DNA from: an uncultured Hyphomicrobiales bacterium
GTDB taxonomy: Bacteria; Pseudomonadota; Alphaproteobacteria; Rhizobiales; Beijerinckiaceae
DNA: 62,953 nt
Assembly: GCA_903825465.1 (NCBI GenBank)
Contig: CAIKAR010000093.1
Coordinates: 1-62,953 of the forward strand
Direction of reading: 5' to 3'
Of this stretch, positions 34,581-43,832 are shown piece by piece. How positions within the stretch are numbered: position 1 is the first letter of the stretch; every line of letters begins with the position of its first letter. The translations under genes were made by a program, and so were the position numbers. A model generated the notes under the pieces. That model did no database searches and was not told the DNA's origin. It saw nothing but the letters and a program-made list of their open reading frames with translations.

Positions 34581-35569
34581 GCCGACCACCCGTCGAAGGT
34601 CTTTATGAAGCGGTCGTCGATCAATTTGTCGTTTGGCATGGCCGATGTCGCGGCGCCGCCGGCGATCATGATCTTCCAGTAGACATCCATGGCGGCGGAG
34701 GGCAGTTCGCCGCGCTCGTTGTAGCCGCCGATGACTTCGCGATAGGCCCTGTCGGCGTACTTGTCGGGGAACTTGAGCGCCTTCGACAACAACCGCGCCG
34801 TCTCCTCCGGGTTGGCGCGCGCGTAGCGGATCGCCTGCACGTGCGCGCGCAACAGCGTCTTCAAGGCGTTGGGATTGGCGTCGATGTATTTCCGCGACGC
34901 GAGAAACGCGTGCTTCGGCCATTCGCGCGCGACGTCGTCGGCCTGCGTCCCCAGCATGCGCAGCCCGGCGTCCTCCGCCACCCATTTGTCGGGAGGCGAC
35001 ATGATCGCGCAATCAAGCCGGCCGGACTTCAACGCCTGCATGCGCCCGGGCGACGGGCCGGACTGAATGATTTTCACATCCTTCGCGGGATCGAGGCCGT
35101 TTTTGACGAGCGCGTAGCGCGTGAGCTCGTCGGTGAGCGAGCCAAAGGTCGACACGCCCAGAAGCTTGCCCTTCAAATCGGCCCACGATTTTATCGAGGG
35201 CTGCGCGGCCCAGGCGAAGTCCGCCTGATAAAAGCCGGCGTAGAAGCCGATGACGGGCTGCTCCGCGGCGATCAGGTTCAGCAAGCCGTCGAGCGACTGG
35301 CACGACACGTCCACGGAGCCCGCGGCGAGCGCTTGCGCCACCTCCGCGTCGCCGCGGAACGCGACCATTTCAATGTCGAGCCCGTTCGCCTTCCAGGTCT
35401 TTTCGGCGGCCACGTAGATGGGCAGGAAGCTCGAACCAGGCACCGGCAGGCCCAAGCGGATCTTGTTTGTTTCGAGCGGGCCGATCGCGGCGCGCGCGCG
35501 CGCGCTCACAAGCGAGGCGCTCGCGCCCGCGATGGCCGAACGGCGGGTGACGCGGCCGGCCGCCGTCAT
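34577..35569 (-). CDS. ABC transporter substrate-binding protein (NMT1/THI5-like, SsuA type)
   Basis: A 330-residue receptor. The N-terminus TRRSAIAGASASLVSARARA looks like a twin-arginine signal. Mature motifs of the group: KIRLGLPVPGSSFLPIYVAAEKTWKANGLDIEMV, AGSVDVSCQSLDGLLNLIA, LKGKLLGVSTFGSLTDELTRYAL and a C-terminal YREVIGGYNERGELPSAAMDVYWKI. Members bind nitrate, sulfonates, taurine, pyrimidine precursors or aromatic acids. It is translated just before its ATPase (GTGA overlap), and follows two M24-type genes, so the importer is probably dedicated to the compound broken down by this operon. Confidence 0.92.
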   Translation of the reverse strand: MTAAGRVTRRSAIAGASASLVSARARAAIGPLETNKIRLGLPVPGSSFLPIYVAAEKTWKANGLDIEMVAFRGDAEVAQALAAGSVDVSCQSLDGLLNLIAAEQPVIGFYAGFYQADFAWAAQPSIKSWADLKGKLLGVSTFGSLTDELTRYALVKNGLDPAKDVKIIQSGPSPGRMQALKSGRLDCAIMSPPDKWVAEDAGLRMLGTQADDVAREWPKHAFLASRKYIDANPNALKTLLRAHVQAIRYARANPEETARLLSKALKFPDKYADRAYREVIGGYNERGELPSAAMDVYWKIMIAGGAATSAMPNDKLIDDRFIKTFDGWSA

Positions 35570-35597
35570 GGAAAGGCGCTCGCGATTCGATTCCGAT

Positions 35598-36767
35598 TTA
35601 CAGGCATTCGATCAGTCCCGGGGCGCCGGTGAGGCTTTCGACGCTTGCCCCGCGCACAAGCAGCGTTTCGGCGAGCGCGACGCCGAGACCGCCTTCGTGG
35701 CCAAGCGCGCGCAGCGCCACCGCGGCGCTGTCCGCTAGGGTTTCGGCGCTTCCCGCCGCGATCAGCGGGTATTCGTTCTCGTCGAGGCCGACGCCGTTGC
35801 CGAAGCCATAGCCCGCGGCGCTCGCGGCGAGAGCGCCGCCACCAAGCGCCGATTGCGCGGCCAAAGCGATCCCGCCGCCCGTCGCGCCGGCGCGCGTCGC
35901 CGCGCGCATCGCGTTCGTCGCGCGTTCGCCGCGCGCGAAAAGCCAGCGCACTTCGTCGGAGGCGCGCCCAACCACGAACGTCCGCGCGCCCTCCGCCCAA
36001 TAACGTTGCGCTTCAACAGCGAGATAAACGAGCGCGGAGTCGCCGCTCTTCAACACGCGGTCGTCGGCCGGCCGCAGCGACTGGCCCGCTTGTTCGCCGC
36101 TCGCGGCCATGACGCGCACGTCCTCGGCGGCGCGGACGCGGCAAGCGCGGTCGAGTTCCGCCGTGACTTCCCGCATCGTTCGGCCCGGCTTTATCGAGGC
36201 CGCGCATTCTTCGAACGCCTTGCGAACGATGGCGCCCGTCGCTCGGATCGCGGCGATTTCGCATTCGTCCTTGCGGGCGCGCATCGCGTTCAATTCGCCG
36301 GTTCGCGACCGCGTCCGCAAGCCGGGCAGCGCGGCGGCGATTTCGCTCCAGGCCTTCATCGGCAGCAATTCCTCGACGCCCGCGAGTCCGACGCGCGCCG
36401 CGGTTAGTCCGCGCTCCTCGATCAGCGCGGCCAGCGATTTCGGCAGGTTGCCATATGGCCTGACATCGTCCACCCAGGTGAGTGTTTTCGCCGCGGGCAC
36501 GTCGCGCAGGCCCACCGCGAGCAGTAGCGTCGGCTCGCCCTCGCGCGGAACCAAAGCGAGCGCGGCGCGCGTGCGCGGCAGAAAATTGCTGAACCACGCG
36601 ACCGCGCCGTAGCGCTCGACATCTCCGTAAAAGAGCCAGGCGTCGTCGCCCGCCGCCGCGATGGCCTTTTGAACGCGCGCGAATCGCTCGCGGTAGTTGG
36701 CCGGCGGCAGCAGGTCGCGGTCCCAATAAAGTCCGCCGCGCTTGAGAACGGGGTGCATGGTGCGCAT
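35598..36767 (-). CDS. M24-fold (creatinase/aminopeptidase) protein lacking metal ligands, copy 1
   Basis: A 389-residue pita-bread-fold protein with an N-terminal creatinase domain (YRERFARVQKAIAAAGDDAWLFYGD) and a C-terminal M24 domain. In M24 peptidases the first metal aspartates lie in (I/V)D-x-G and SD-x-T-R-T-F; here they read SALVYLAVEA and AEGARTF (residues 244-264). The usual G-H-G is GYGFGNGVG (319-327). The metal site is therefore missing, as in metal-free creatinase, or the protein is not catalytic. It follows copy 2 after one base and precedes the ABC substrate-binding gene. Confidence 0.82.
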   Translation of the reverse strand: MRTMHPVLKRGGLYWDRDLLPPANYRERFARVQKAIAAAGDDAWLFYGDVERYGAVAWFSNFLPRTRAALALVPREGEPTLLLAVGLRDVPAAKTLTWVDDVRPYGNLPKSLAALIEERGLTAARVGLAGVEELLPMKAWSEIAAALPGLRTRSRTGELNAMRARKDECEIAAIRATGAIVRKAFEECAASIKPGRTMREVTAELDRACRVRAAEDVRVMAASGEQAGQSLRPADDRVLKSGDSALVYLAVEAQRYWAEGARTFVVGRASDEVRWLFARGERATNAMRAATRAGATGGGIALAAQSALGGGALAASAAGYGFGNGVGLDENEYPLIAAGSAETLADSAAVALRALGHEGGLGVALAETLLVRGASVESLTGAPGLIECL

Positions 36768-36768
36768 G

Positions 36769-37911
36769 TCAGGCCGCCTTCCAGAACAGGCGCCGCGGCG
36801 TTTTCGTCAACACGCGCGGACCTGCGGCGGCGATGGCGACGGTGTCGCCCAGCATCATGTAGCCGGTCTCGGGGATATATTGGTTGGGGTGTATGATCAT
36901 GGTCATGTCGGCGGCGAGCGTCGGGCTCGCGCTCTCCGTCACGTCGTAGGGCACGACGCCGCCGAAGCCCAGTCCATGGCCGCGCGTGCGCATATAGGGC
37001 TGGCGGCAATATTCTCCGTAGCCTTGCGCCGAAATCACCTCGTTGACGGCCTTGGCGATGCCGCTGCTCGGCTGGCCAGCGCGCGCGGCGGCGAAGCCGG
37101 CGTCCTGCGCGGCGATCAGCATGTCGTATTTCGCGCGCTGCAAATCCGAGGGCTCGCCAAGGATGAACGTGCGGCAGAGCTGCGCGAAATAACCCCGGTA
37201 ACAGGGCGTGATTTCGCCGACGATGAGATCGCCGCGTTCGAGCCTGCGGTTGGTTGGGGCGCGGATCGCCCGATTGTGCGGCCCGGCGCCGATCAATCCG
37301 TAATTGTCGTCGGAGCCCAGCGATTGCATCGCCGCCTCGACTTCCGCCGCGAGTTCGTACTCCCACATGCCGACGGCGGCTTTTTCACACAACGCGGCGA
37401 AGCCCGCGTCCGCGATGGCGGCGGCGTGTTCAACGCGGGCGAGCTCGACCGGCGTGCGCGAAGCGGCGAGCGATGTCGCCAGTGTTTCCGCGTCGAGGGG
37501 TTCCCCGCCGAGCGCGTCGAAAAGCGCGCGCGCGAAAACAACGGTCATGTCCTCGCGGCCGATCAGAGCGAGCGGGCCGGATCCGGCTTTCGCGCGCGAA
37601 GCGATGGCCGCCGCGAATGCGGAAGGCGCCACGGCGACCATGTCGGCGACGCCGACGGCTTGCTCTTTGGCGCGCGGAAGATCCCATCGCGGCGTCACGA
37701 TCAGCGTCGGCGCGCCTTCGGCGGGCAACACCAGGGCGGCGGGGCCAAGCGCTTTGAAATCAGTCAGCCACATCAGCTGATTCATGCGCAGCATGTAGTG
37801 CTGGCCGCCGAAATAAACGACGAGCGTCCCGACGCCTTTGCCGCGCATCGCCGCTTGCGCGCGGGCGCGGCGTTCGGCGATGTCGGCTTCCACGTTCAAC
37901 GCCGGACTCAT
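36769..37911 (-). CDS. M24-fold creatinase-like protein, copy 2
   Basis: A 380-residue protein of the same fold. Around residues 208-250, GAGPHNRAIRAPTNRRLERGDLI followed by EITPCYRGYFAQLCRTF aligns well with the creatinase segment holding its catalytic histidine and differs from metal peptidases, which have D-x-G and SD-x-T-R-T-F there. The RGHGLGFGG (310-318) histidine is kept, but the later glutamates read HPNQY and GDTVA. A metal-free amidino- or amidohydrolase like creatinase is the best guess. Its ATG overlaps the hyuB stop (ATGA). Substrate unknown. Confidence 0.82.
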   Translation of the reverse strand: MSPALNVEADIAERRARAQAAMRGKGVGTLVVYFGGQHYMLRMNQLMWLTDFKALGPAALVLPAEGAPTLIVTPRWDLPRAKEQAVGVADMVAVAPSAFAAAIASRAKAGSGPLALIGREDMTVVFARALFDALGGEPLDAETLATSLAASRTPVELARVEHAAAIADAGFAALCEKAAVGMWEYELAAEVEAAMQSLGSDDNYGLIGAGPHNRAIRAPTNRRLERGDLIVGEITPCYRGYFAQLCRTFILGEPSDLQRAKYDMLIAAQDAGFAAARAGQPSSGIAKAVNEVISAQGYGEYCRQPYMRTRGHGLGFGGVVPYDVTESASPTLAADMTMIIHPNQYIPETGYMMLGDTVAIAAAGPRVLTKTPRRLFWKAA

Positions 37912-39671
37912 GCCTTCGCTCCCCTCGCCGCGCGCATTTTTCCGCGCAGCGATTCCGTCGCGGCGGCGTCGAGCGCGCCCGTGCGCGCGTCGATCGCGAC
38001 GCCATAGTCGGCGGCCGCGGATTCGATCGTAACCAATTCCTCCGCCACGTCGAGCGCGACCCATTCGGGGGGCCGTTCCAGCGGGTCTCCCCAGCCGCCG
38101 CCGCCCGCCGTCGCCACCATCACGCTCGTGCCGGGCGCGCATTGCGTCCGCACGGGGTCGAAGGGCTCGCGCCCGTCGTCGCCTGGCTTGCGAATGTAGT
38201 TGACCGAGGCTCGGCCGTCGCCCCCGCCGGCGATGCCCCATGGCGGGCACTGCCGCCGCCCGGCGTTGCTGAGGCTCCATTTGCCTTCGAGCAGGTTGGT
38301 CATCTCGGTCATGATTCCAAGGCCGCCGCGGAATTTTCCGGGACCGCCGGAGTTCTCCCGCAGCGCACGGCGGTCGACGCGCACCGGCGCCTTTAGTTCT
38401 ATGGTCTCGACGGGCGAGTTGCGCACGTCGCCCTGGCACACGGAAACGCAGGTGGAAACGCCGTCTTCATAGGGGCGCCCGCCCCAGCCGCCGCCTTCGA
38501 TGGTTTGCGACACGTAGGGTTTTCCGGTGGCGGAATCGACGCCGTAAAACGTCAGCGAGCCCCCGAGGTTGCCCATGTGGGCGGCGGGGATCGTGTTGGG
38601 CAACGCGGGGGCGAGCGCTTTCAAAATGGTGTCGACGACGGTGGGCAGGCCGCGGCTCCACGCGGCCATGGGCGCGGGGTAGCGCGCCATCATGAAGTTG
38701 CCTTCCTGTATCGCGACCTTCAACGCGCGAAAACTGCCTTCGTTGACGTTGTCGAGGGGGCCCGTGAGGCCCTTGTAGGCGATATAGGCGCCGGCCAGCG
38801 TCCGGCCGTTGATGCCGCTTTTGCGCTGCATCGAGCAGCCCGTGAGATCGATGGTCGTTTCGTCGCCATCTATGATCACCTTCACGCGAATGGGGATGAC
38901 ATCGTTCTTGTCGGCGCCGTCGGCGTCGAGGAAGGAGGCGGCTTCGTAGACGCCGTCGGGAATCGACTTCACGATTCGCCGGCATTTGCGCTCGGTCTCG
39001 TCGAAAATCCGCTCAATGGCGGCGTGGATGGTGTCGCTTCCGTAACGCGTGAACAATTCGTCGAAGCGCCGCGTCGCCATCTCGCAGGAGGCGATTTGCG
39101 AGCGCAGGTCGCCCATCGACGCCTCCTGAAAGCGGATATTGTCGCGGATGATGCCCAGCACCTTCTCGTCGGGAACGCCGGCTTCGACGATCTTGATCTG
39201 GTTGAGTTGCAAGCCTTCCATCCACGGGTCGCTGACAAGCCCCGGCGCGCTCGTGCCAGTGCTCATGCCGCCGATGTCGGCCCAATGCGCGCGCACGATG
39301 GCGAAGCCTTCGAGCGCGCCGTTGAAGAAGCAAGGAGTGTAAACGCAGACGTTGTTGAGATGCTGGCCCGCGACGCGCTGGTGGTTCATGATCAGCACGT
39401 CGCCGGGCCTGAAGCCGCCCTTGCCGTAGCGCGCGACCGCGTCCTTGACGACGACGCCGAGGTCGGCGACGAAATGCGAAACGCCGCCGATGTTCTGGCA
39501 GATCAGGCGTCCTTCGGCGTCGAGCAGGGCGCAGCAATAGTCCTGCACCTCGTAGATCATCATGTTGTAGGAAGTCCGCTGCAAGTCCGTCGCCATGTCG
39601 GCGGCGATCGCGGGCAGCGCGTTGCGCAGCACTTCGAGCGTGACGGGGTCGAGCTTGATGTCGGCGGTCAT
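37908..39671 (-). CDS. hyuB: Hydantoinase B / 5-oxoprolinase subunit B
   Basis: A 587-residue HyuB protein beginning LDPVTLEVLRNALPAIAADMATDLQRTSYN, with DAEGRLICQN, SHFVADLGVVVKDAV, PGDVLIMNHQRVAGQHLNNVCVYTP and a C-terminal glycine-rich stretch (TSVMVATAGGGGWGDPLERPPEWV). With HyuA it forms an ATP-dependent amidohydrolase that opens hydantoins, oxoproline or related lactams and amides. The ATG overlaps the hyuA stop (ATGA); the upstream open frame is a shadow. Confidence 0.94.
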   Translation of the reverse strand: MTADIKLDPVTLEVLRNALPAIAADMATDLQRTSYNMMIYEVQDYCCALLDAEGRLICQNIGGVSHFVADLGVVVKDAVARYGKGGFRPGDVLIMNHQRVAGQHLNNVCVYTPCFFNGALEGFAIVRAHWADIGGMSTGTSAPGLVSDPWMEGLQLNQIKIVEAGVPDEKVLGIIRDNIRFQEASMGDLRSQIASCEMATRRFDELFTRYGSDTIHAAIERIFDETERKCRRIVKSIPDGVYEAASFLDADGADKNDVIPIRVKVIIDGDETTIDLTGCSMQRKSGINGRTLAGAYIAYKGLTGPLDNVNEGSFRALKVAIQEGNFMMARYPAPMAAWSRGLPTVVDTILKALAPALPNTIPAAHMGNLGGSLTFYGVDSATGKPYVSQTIEGGGWGGRPYEDGVSTCVSVCQGDVRNSPVETIELKAPVRVDRRALRENSGGPGKFRGGLGIMTEMTNLLEGKWSLSNAGRRQCPPWGIAGGGDGRASVNYIRKPGDDGREPFDPVRTQCAPGTSVMVATAGGGGWGDPLERPPEWVALDVAEELVTIESAAADYGVAIDARTGALDAAATESLRGKMRAARGAKA

Positions 39672-41719
39672 GACGCGTTGATCCGGATGACCATGTCGCC
39701 GCTCGGCGCGACTTCGAGGCGGTCGCCGGGATACAGCACGGTGGTGGATGCGTATTCGGCGATCACCGCGGGGCCGTCGACGACCTGGCCGGCCCGCAGC
39801 GATTCCCGCTCGTAAACGGCGCAACGCGCGGGCTTCTCCGGATCGTCGAACACAACGTCCCGGTATTCCGAAGGCGAGCCAGGCGCGCCCGCGGCTATCG
39901 CGGGAAACGACGACCGCTCGCGCCGCCCCGTCGCGGTCAATCGCAGATTGACGATTTCGACGGGTTCGTCCACGGCCTGATGGCCGAACCGCTTTGAATG
40001 CGCGCCATCGAAGGCGGCGCGGATGAGGCCGCGGTCGCGCGCGGCGATCAACGCCGTTTCCACCGGCGTTTGAATGGGGAACTCCTGCCCGGCGTAGCGC
40101 ATGTCGAGATATGGTTGAAACGCCATTTGCCCGGGCGTCGCGCCCTCGCTTTCCAGCAGCGCGCGGGCTTCGCCGACCATTTCGTCGAACACGCGTTCGA
40201 TGTCCGAAAACTCCGCTTCCTCCAGCCGCTTGTAGTAGGTCCGGACATAGTCGTGGCGGTTGTCGGCGAGCAGCATGCCGAGCGCCGAATAATGGCCGGG
40301 CGCGCGCGGAACAATCAACCGCGGCACATGCAATTCGCGCGCGATTTCGGCCGCGTGAGCCGGACCCGCGCCGCCAAACGCGACCATGGCGAAATCGCGG
40401 GGATCGTGGCCGCGCCCGACCGAGACAGACCGCACCGCCAGCGACATTTCAGCGACGGCGATGCGCAGAACGCCGAGCGCCGCCTCGTTGACCGACATGC
40501 CAAGCGGCGCCGCGATCACGCGTTCGATGGCGGCGCGCGCGGCGTTCGCGTCGAGGCGCATTTCGCCGCCCAGAAAGCGCCCCGCGCCGATGCGCCCCAG
40601 CGCGACGTTGGCGTCGGTGACGGTGGGTTCGGTTCCGCCCTGTCCGTAGCACACGGGGCCGGGGTGCCCGCCGGCGCTGCGCGGCCCGACTTTCAGCGCG
40701 CCATCCTCGTCGAGCCAGGCGACGCTGCCGCCGCCCGCGCCGACTTCGACGATATCGACGACGGGCAACATCACGGGATGGCCGTGGCCAACGCCGCCGA
40801 CAAGATAGCCCTGCGCGATGTCGGGCTTGTTGTCGCGAACGAGGCTCACCTTCGCCGTTGTGCCGCCCATGTCGAAGGCGATCACGTCGGCGACGCCGAG
40901 CCCGCGCGCCGTTTCAGCCGCGGCGATGACGCCGCCGACGGGTCCGGATTCCATCGTCGCCACGGGGACGCGCCTCGCCATTTCCGGAGACATGCCGCCG
41001 CCGTTCGACTGCATGATGAGCAATTTTCCGCGGAAGCCGAAGCCCTTCAGCAGGGATTCGAGATCGCCGAGATACTTCGCGACTTTCGGTCCGACGTAGG
41101 CGTTCAGCACGGTCGTCGATGTGCGCTCGTATTCGCGGTATTCGCGCAGGATTTCGTGGCTGAGCGACACGCTTGTTTCAGGCGCGGCGCGGCGCAGAAT
41201 GTCGCCGACGCGCCGTTCGTGCTCCGGATTCGCCCACGAGTGAATGAAACAGACGGCGGTCGCCTCGATTCCCAGTTCGCGCAATTTCAACGCGACGCCC
41301 GCCGCGCCGGCTTCGTCGAGCGGCGTCACCACTTCGCCCGCGGCGTTCAGCCTTTCGAGAATTTCGAACGTGTGGCGCCGCGCCACATAGGGCTCTGGCC
41401 GCTTGAACAGGAAGTTATAGGACTCGGGCCGGCTGCCGCGGCCAATGGCGTAGACATCGCGCATGCCCGTCGTCGTCAGCAGCGCCACGCGCGCGCCGGT
41501 GCGCTCGATGGCCGTGTTGATGGCGACGGTGGAGCCGTGGATGAACGTGTCGGCGGCCGCGATGGCGAGCCCGCTTTTGACCAGCGTTTCGCGTATGCCG
41601 ACGGAGAGATCGTACGGCGTCGTGGAACTCTTCGCCTGCCGGATTTCGCCGGTCGCGAAATCGAAGGCGACCAGATCGGTGAAGGTCCCGCCGATATCCA
41701 GCGCGATGACCAGCGACAT
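39668..41719 (-). CDS. hyuA: Hydantoinase A / 5-oxoprolinase subunit A (ATPase)
   Basis: A 683-residue ASKHA-fold ATPase subunit. It begins ALDIGGTFTDLVAFD (phosphate loop), then STVAINTAIERTGARVALLTT, AVCFIHSWANPEHE, IMQSNGGGMSPEMARRVPVATMESGPVGGVIAA and a second phosphate site DVIAFDMGGTTAKVSLV. It hydrolyses ATP to drive opening of a cyclic amide together with HyuB. Relatives act on N-methylhydantoin, 5-oxoproline and, in divergent members, acetophenone carboxylation; the substrate cannot be told. The gene lies 81 bases downstream of a Bug receptor. Confidence 0.95.
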   Translation of the reverse strand: MSLVIALDIGGTFTDLVAFDFATGEIRQAKSSTTPYDLSVGIRETLVKSGLAIAAADTFIHGSTVAINTAIERTGARVALLTTTGMRDVYAIGRGSRPESYNFLFKRPEPYVARRHTFEILERLNAAGEVVTPLDEAGAAGVALKLRELGIEATAVCFIHSWANPEHERRVGDILRRAAPETSVSLSHEILREYREYERTSTTVLNAYVGPKVAKYLGDLESLLKGFGFRGKLLIMQSNGGGMSPEMARRVPVATMESGPVGGVIAAAETARGLGVADVIAFDMGGTTAKVSLVRDNKPDIAQGYLVGGVGHGHPVMLPVVDIVEVGAGGGSVAWLDEDGALKVGPRSAGGHPGPVCYGQGGTEPTVTDANVALGRIGAGRFLGGEMRLDANAARAAIERVIAAPLGMSVNEAALGVLRIAVAEMSLAVRSVSVGRGHDPRDFAMVAFGGAGPAHAAEIARELHVPRLIVPRAPGHYSALGMLLADNRHDYVRTYYKRLEEAEFSDIERVFDEMVGEARALLESEGATPGQMAFQPYLDMRYAGQEFPIQTPVETALIAARDRGLIRAAFDGAHSKRFGHQAVDEPVEIVNLRLTATGRRERSSFPAIAAGAPGSPSEYRDVVFDDPEKPARCAVYERESLRAGQVVDGPAVIAEYASTTVLYPGDRLEVAPSGDMVIRINAS

Positions 41720-41800
41720 TGACTTCCACCCATTGAATCGCGCCTAAACGCGGCGAAGCCTCCTCTAACCCGCGGCCGCCGGCGCTGGCAAGGCGCGGGA

Positions 41801-42820
41801 TCAACGGGTTTCCACCGCCGCGACGAGCGCCCGCACGCGGGCGAGGGTCTCCGGGCTCGCCGCGTAAATATCCCTCAACAAGTCGTCCATTCCGGCGCCG
41901 GCCATGGGCGAGGACTCCAACCGCGATTTCCCGGCGTCCACGAGGAAGGCGGGGTCGGCCGTCATGTCTGAAAAAGCCCGCCGCAAAGCCGCCAGGCGCT
42001 CCGCCGGGATGGATGGCGGAGCCGCGAAAGGACGCCCGGCGGCGACGGGCGCGAGCACGACCTTCAAGATCGCGCGCGCCTCCGCGTCGGGCGCGAGATC
42101 GCCGATGGTTGGCACGCCAGGCAGGTCGGGATTGGCGGCGAGGCCGACGTAGACGATAGGTTTGACGAAGCCGCTGGCGATCCAGTCGACGTGGGCGACG
42201 CGCATGCTCGAATAATTCTGGCATATCAACTCGACTTCGCCGCGTTCCAGCGCCAGCGCCACCTGGCTGCCGTCGGCGTAGCCGGAAACGAATTTCAGGT
42301 CCGCGCCCAGCAATCGGTTCAGCAACATGGGATAAAGATAGGTCGTCGTGCCGGGCGCCGTCGATCCCACGACGAGGCGCCTGCCGCGCAAATCGTTCCA
42401 CGAAGCCACGCCCGACGCGCGCGAGGCGGCGCAAACGACGTCTTCCCGGCTCATGCTGCCGATCCAGCCGAAGCGGCGCGCGTCGAATTTCGCCGTGCCG
42501 GCGCCGAACAGCGGCTCGGTCAACATGGCGTTGCTGAAGACGCCGAGGAATAATCCGTCCTTCGGCGCGACGTTGAAGAGCTGGTTCGCGGCGACGATGC
42601 CGCCGCCGCCCGGCGTGTTCACGACGACGACATTTGGATTGCCCGGAACAAAGCGGCCGAAGTGGCGCGCCAGAAGCCGCGCGCTCAGGTCGTAGCCGCC
42701 GCCCGGGCCGGTGCCGACGGAGATTTCGATGGTCTTGCCGCGGTAGAAATCCGACGCGTTTTGAGCGCGCGCGGACGGGGCGGCGAAAAAGCACAACGCT
42801 GCGAAAAAAGCGCGAAGCAT
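41801..42820 (-). CDS. Tripartite tricarboxylate transporter (Bug family) substrate-binding protein
   Basis: A 339-residue receptor with signal peptide (MLRAFFAALCFFAAPSARA) and mature start NASDFYRGKTIEISVGTGPGGGYDLSARLLAR, then NVVVVNTPGGGGIVAANQLF and FVSGYADGSQVALALERGE. Its ATG shares a base with the stop of the Pht5-like gene (TGATG). It is therefore a second periplasmic receptor in the same operon as a full ABC importer; the two may catch different forms of the substrate. No TctAB membrane genes are present. Confidence 0.9.
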   Translation of the reverse strand: MLRAFFAALCFFAAPSARAQNASDFYRGKTIEISVGTGPGGGYDLSARLLARHFGRFVPGNPNVVVVNTPGGGGIVAANQLFNVAPKDGLFLGVFSNAMLTEPLFGAGTAKFDARRFGWIGSMSREDVVCAASRASGVASWNDLRGRRLVVGSTAPGTTTYLYPMLLNRLLGADLKFVSGYADGSQVALALERGEVELICQNYSSMRVAHVDWIASGFVKPIVYVGLAANPDLPGVPTIGDLAPDAEARAILKVVLAPVAAGRPFAAPPSIPAERLAALRRAFSDMTADPAFLVDAGKSRLESSPMAGAGMDDLLRDIYAASPETLARVRALVAAVETR

Positions 42821-43818
42821 CAGGTGTATTTGACCATGGGCGCTCCGAAGGTGGGAGCGAACAGGTCTTCGATTTTCGGTTTGAAGCCGATCATGCCCTG
42901 TTCATGCAAATAGGTCACCGCGGCTTCGAGGCTGGGCCGGTTGGATTCGACGCCGTAGGGCCAGGGATCGCCGCCGAAAATCCGGTCGGCCTCTTCCGCG
43001 TGGTCGGGCAGCCACGGCAACATGCAGCGCAGCGCGCCGAGGCTGCGCATATGCTTCGCGGCGATTTCCTTGGCGCGGAACAGCCCATCGTAAAGGCTTG
43101 TGGCGACGAATGGATGGCGTTCGTGGAAGTCGCGGCGGATAGCCACGAGATGCATGATGGGAAAAAGCTTGGTGCGCTTGTAGTAGTCCTGCTCGACCTC
43201 CTTGTAGTTTGGAAACAGGCGGACGATGTCCGGGTTGGCGTGGAGCGAATCCGGCAGCAGTCCGCCGATCATCGCGTCGATGTCGCCGTCCTCCAACTGC
43301 TGGCTGAGCGACTTGTCGCGGCGGTTGACGATGTTCACCGGCTTCAACAGCGCGGGCACGCTCGGGTGGCCGTGGGAGCCGGCGGAATTCGCGGCGGCCT
43401 GCACCCATGTCACGCCCGACAAGTCGACGTTGTATTCGTGCTGTAGAAAGCCGCGAATCCACACCGCCGCGCTCATGGTGTAAAGCGGCACGCCGATCTT
43501 GCGGCCTTCCAGGTCCTTCGGCGCCTTGACGCCCGAGCGCTTGTTGACGACGATGAAGCCGTGGCGGAACACGCGGGACACGAAGACGGGAATCGCGACA
43601 AACGGCGAGTTCCCCTTGCAATGATTCATGATGACCTCGGCGCTCGACATTTCGCAGGCGTCGAACTCCAGCCCGCCCGCCATGCGGTCGAAAGTCTGCC
43701 GCTGGTCCTCCATGACGATGAAATTAAGGTCGATTCCATCGAGCCGGACCTCGCCGGTGAGCAAAGGCACGACGCGGTCGTAGGCGGCGCAGGCGAACGA
43801 CATTTTCAGTGGCGACAT
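42820..43818 (-). CDS. 4,5-dihydroxyphthalate decarboxylase-like / periplasmic-binding-fold protein
   Basis: A 332-residue protein without signal peptide. The segments FDACEMSSAEVIMNHCKG, PFVAIPVFVSRVFRHGFIVVNKRSG and VPLYTMSAAVWIRGFLQHEYNVDL match the group annotated as 4,5-dihydroxyphthalate decarboxylase (Pht5), which shares the type II periplasmic-binding fold. Lack of a signal peptide agrees with a cytoplasmic enzyme. If the annotation is right it removes a carboxyl group from an aromatic diol acid. The start is 14 bases after the racemase-like gene. Confidence 0.8.
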   Translation of the reverse strand: MSPLKMSFACAAYDRVVPLLTGEVRLDGIDLNFIVMEDQRQTFDRMAGGLEFDACEMSSAEVIMNHCKGNSPFVAIPVFVSRVFRHGFIVVNKRSGVKAPKDLEGRKIGVPLYTMSAAVWIRGFLQHEYNVDLSGVTWVQAAANSAGSHGHPSVPALLKPVNIVNRRDKSLSQQLEDGDIDAMIGGLLPDSLHANPDIVRLFPNYKEVEQDYYKRTKLFPIMHLVAIRRDFHERHPFVATSLYDGLFRAKEIAAKHMRSLGALRCMLPWLPDHAEEADRIFGGDPWPYGVESNRPSLEAAVTYLHEQGMIGFKPKIEDLFAPTFGAPMVKYT

Positions 43819-43832
43819 CGCGAAAAATCCGC

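Noticed and set aside
35598-37911. Calling both M24 proteins Xaa-Pro aminopeptidases
   Set aside because: The metal-binding aspartates and glutamates of that family are replaced in both copies.
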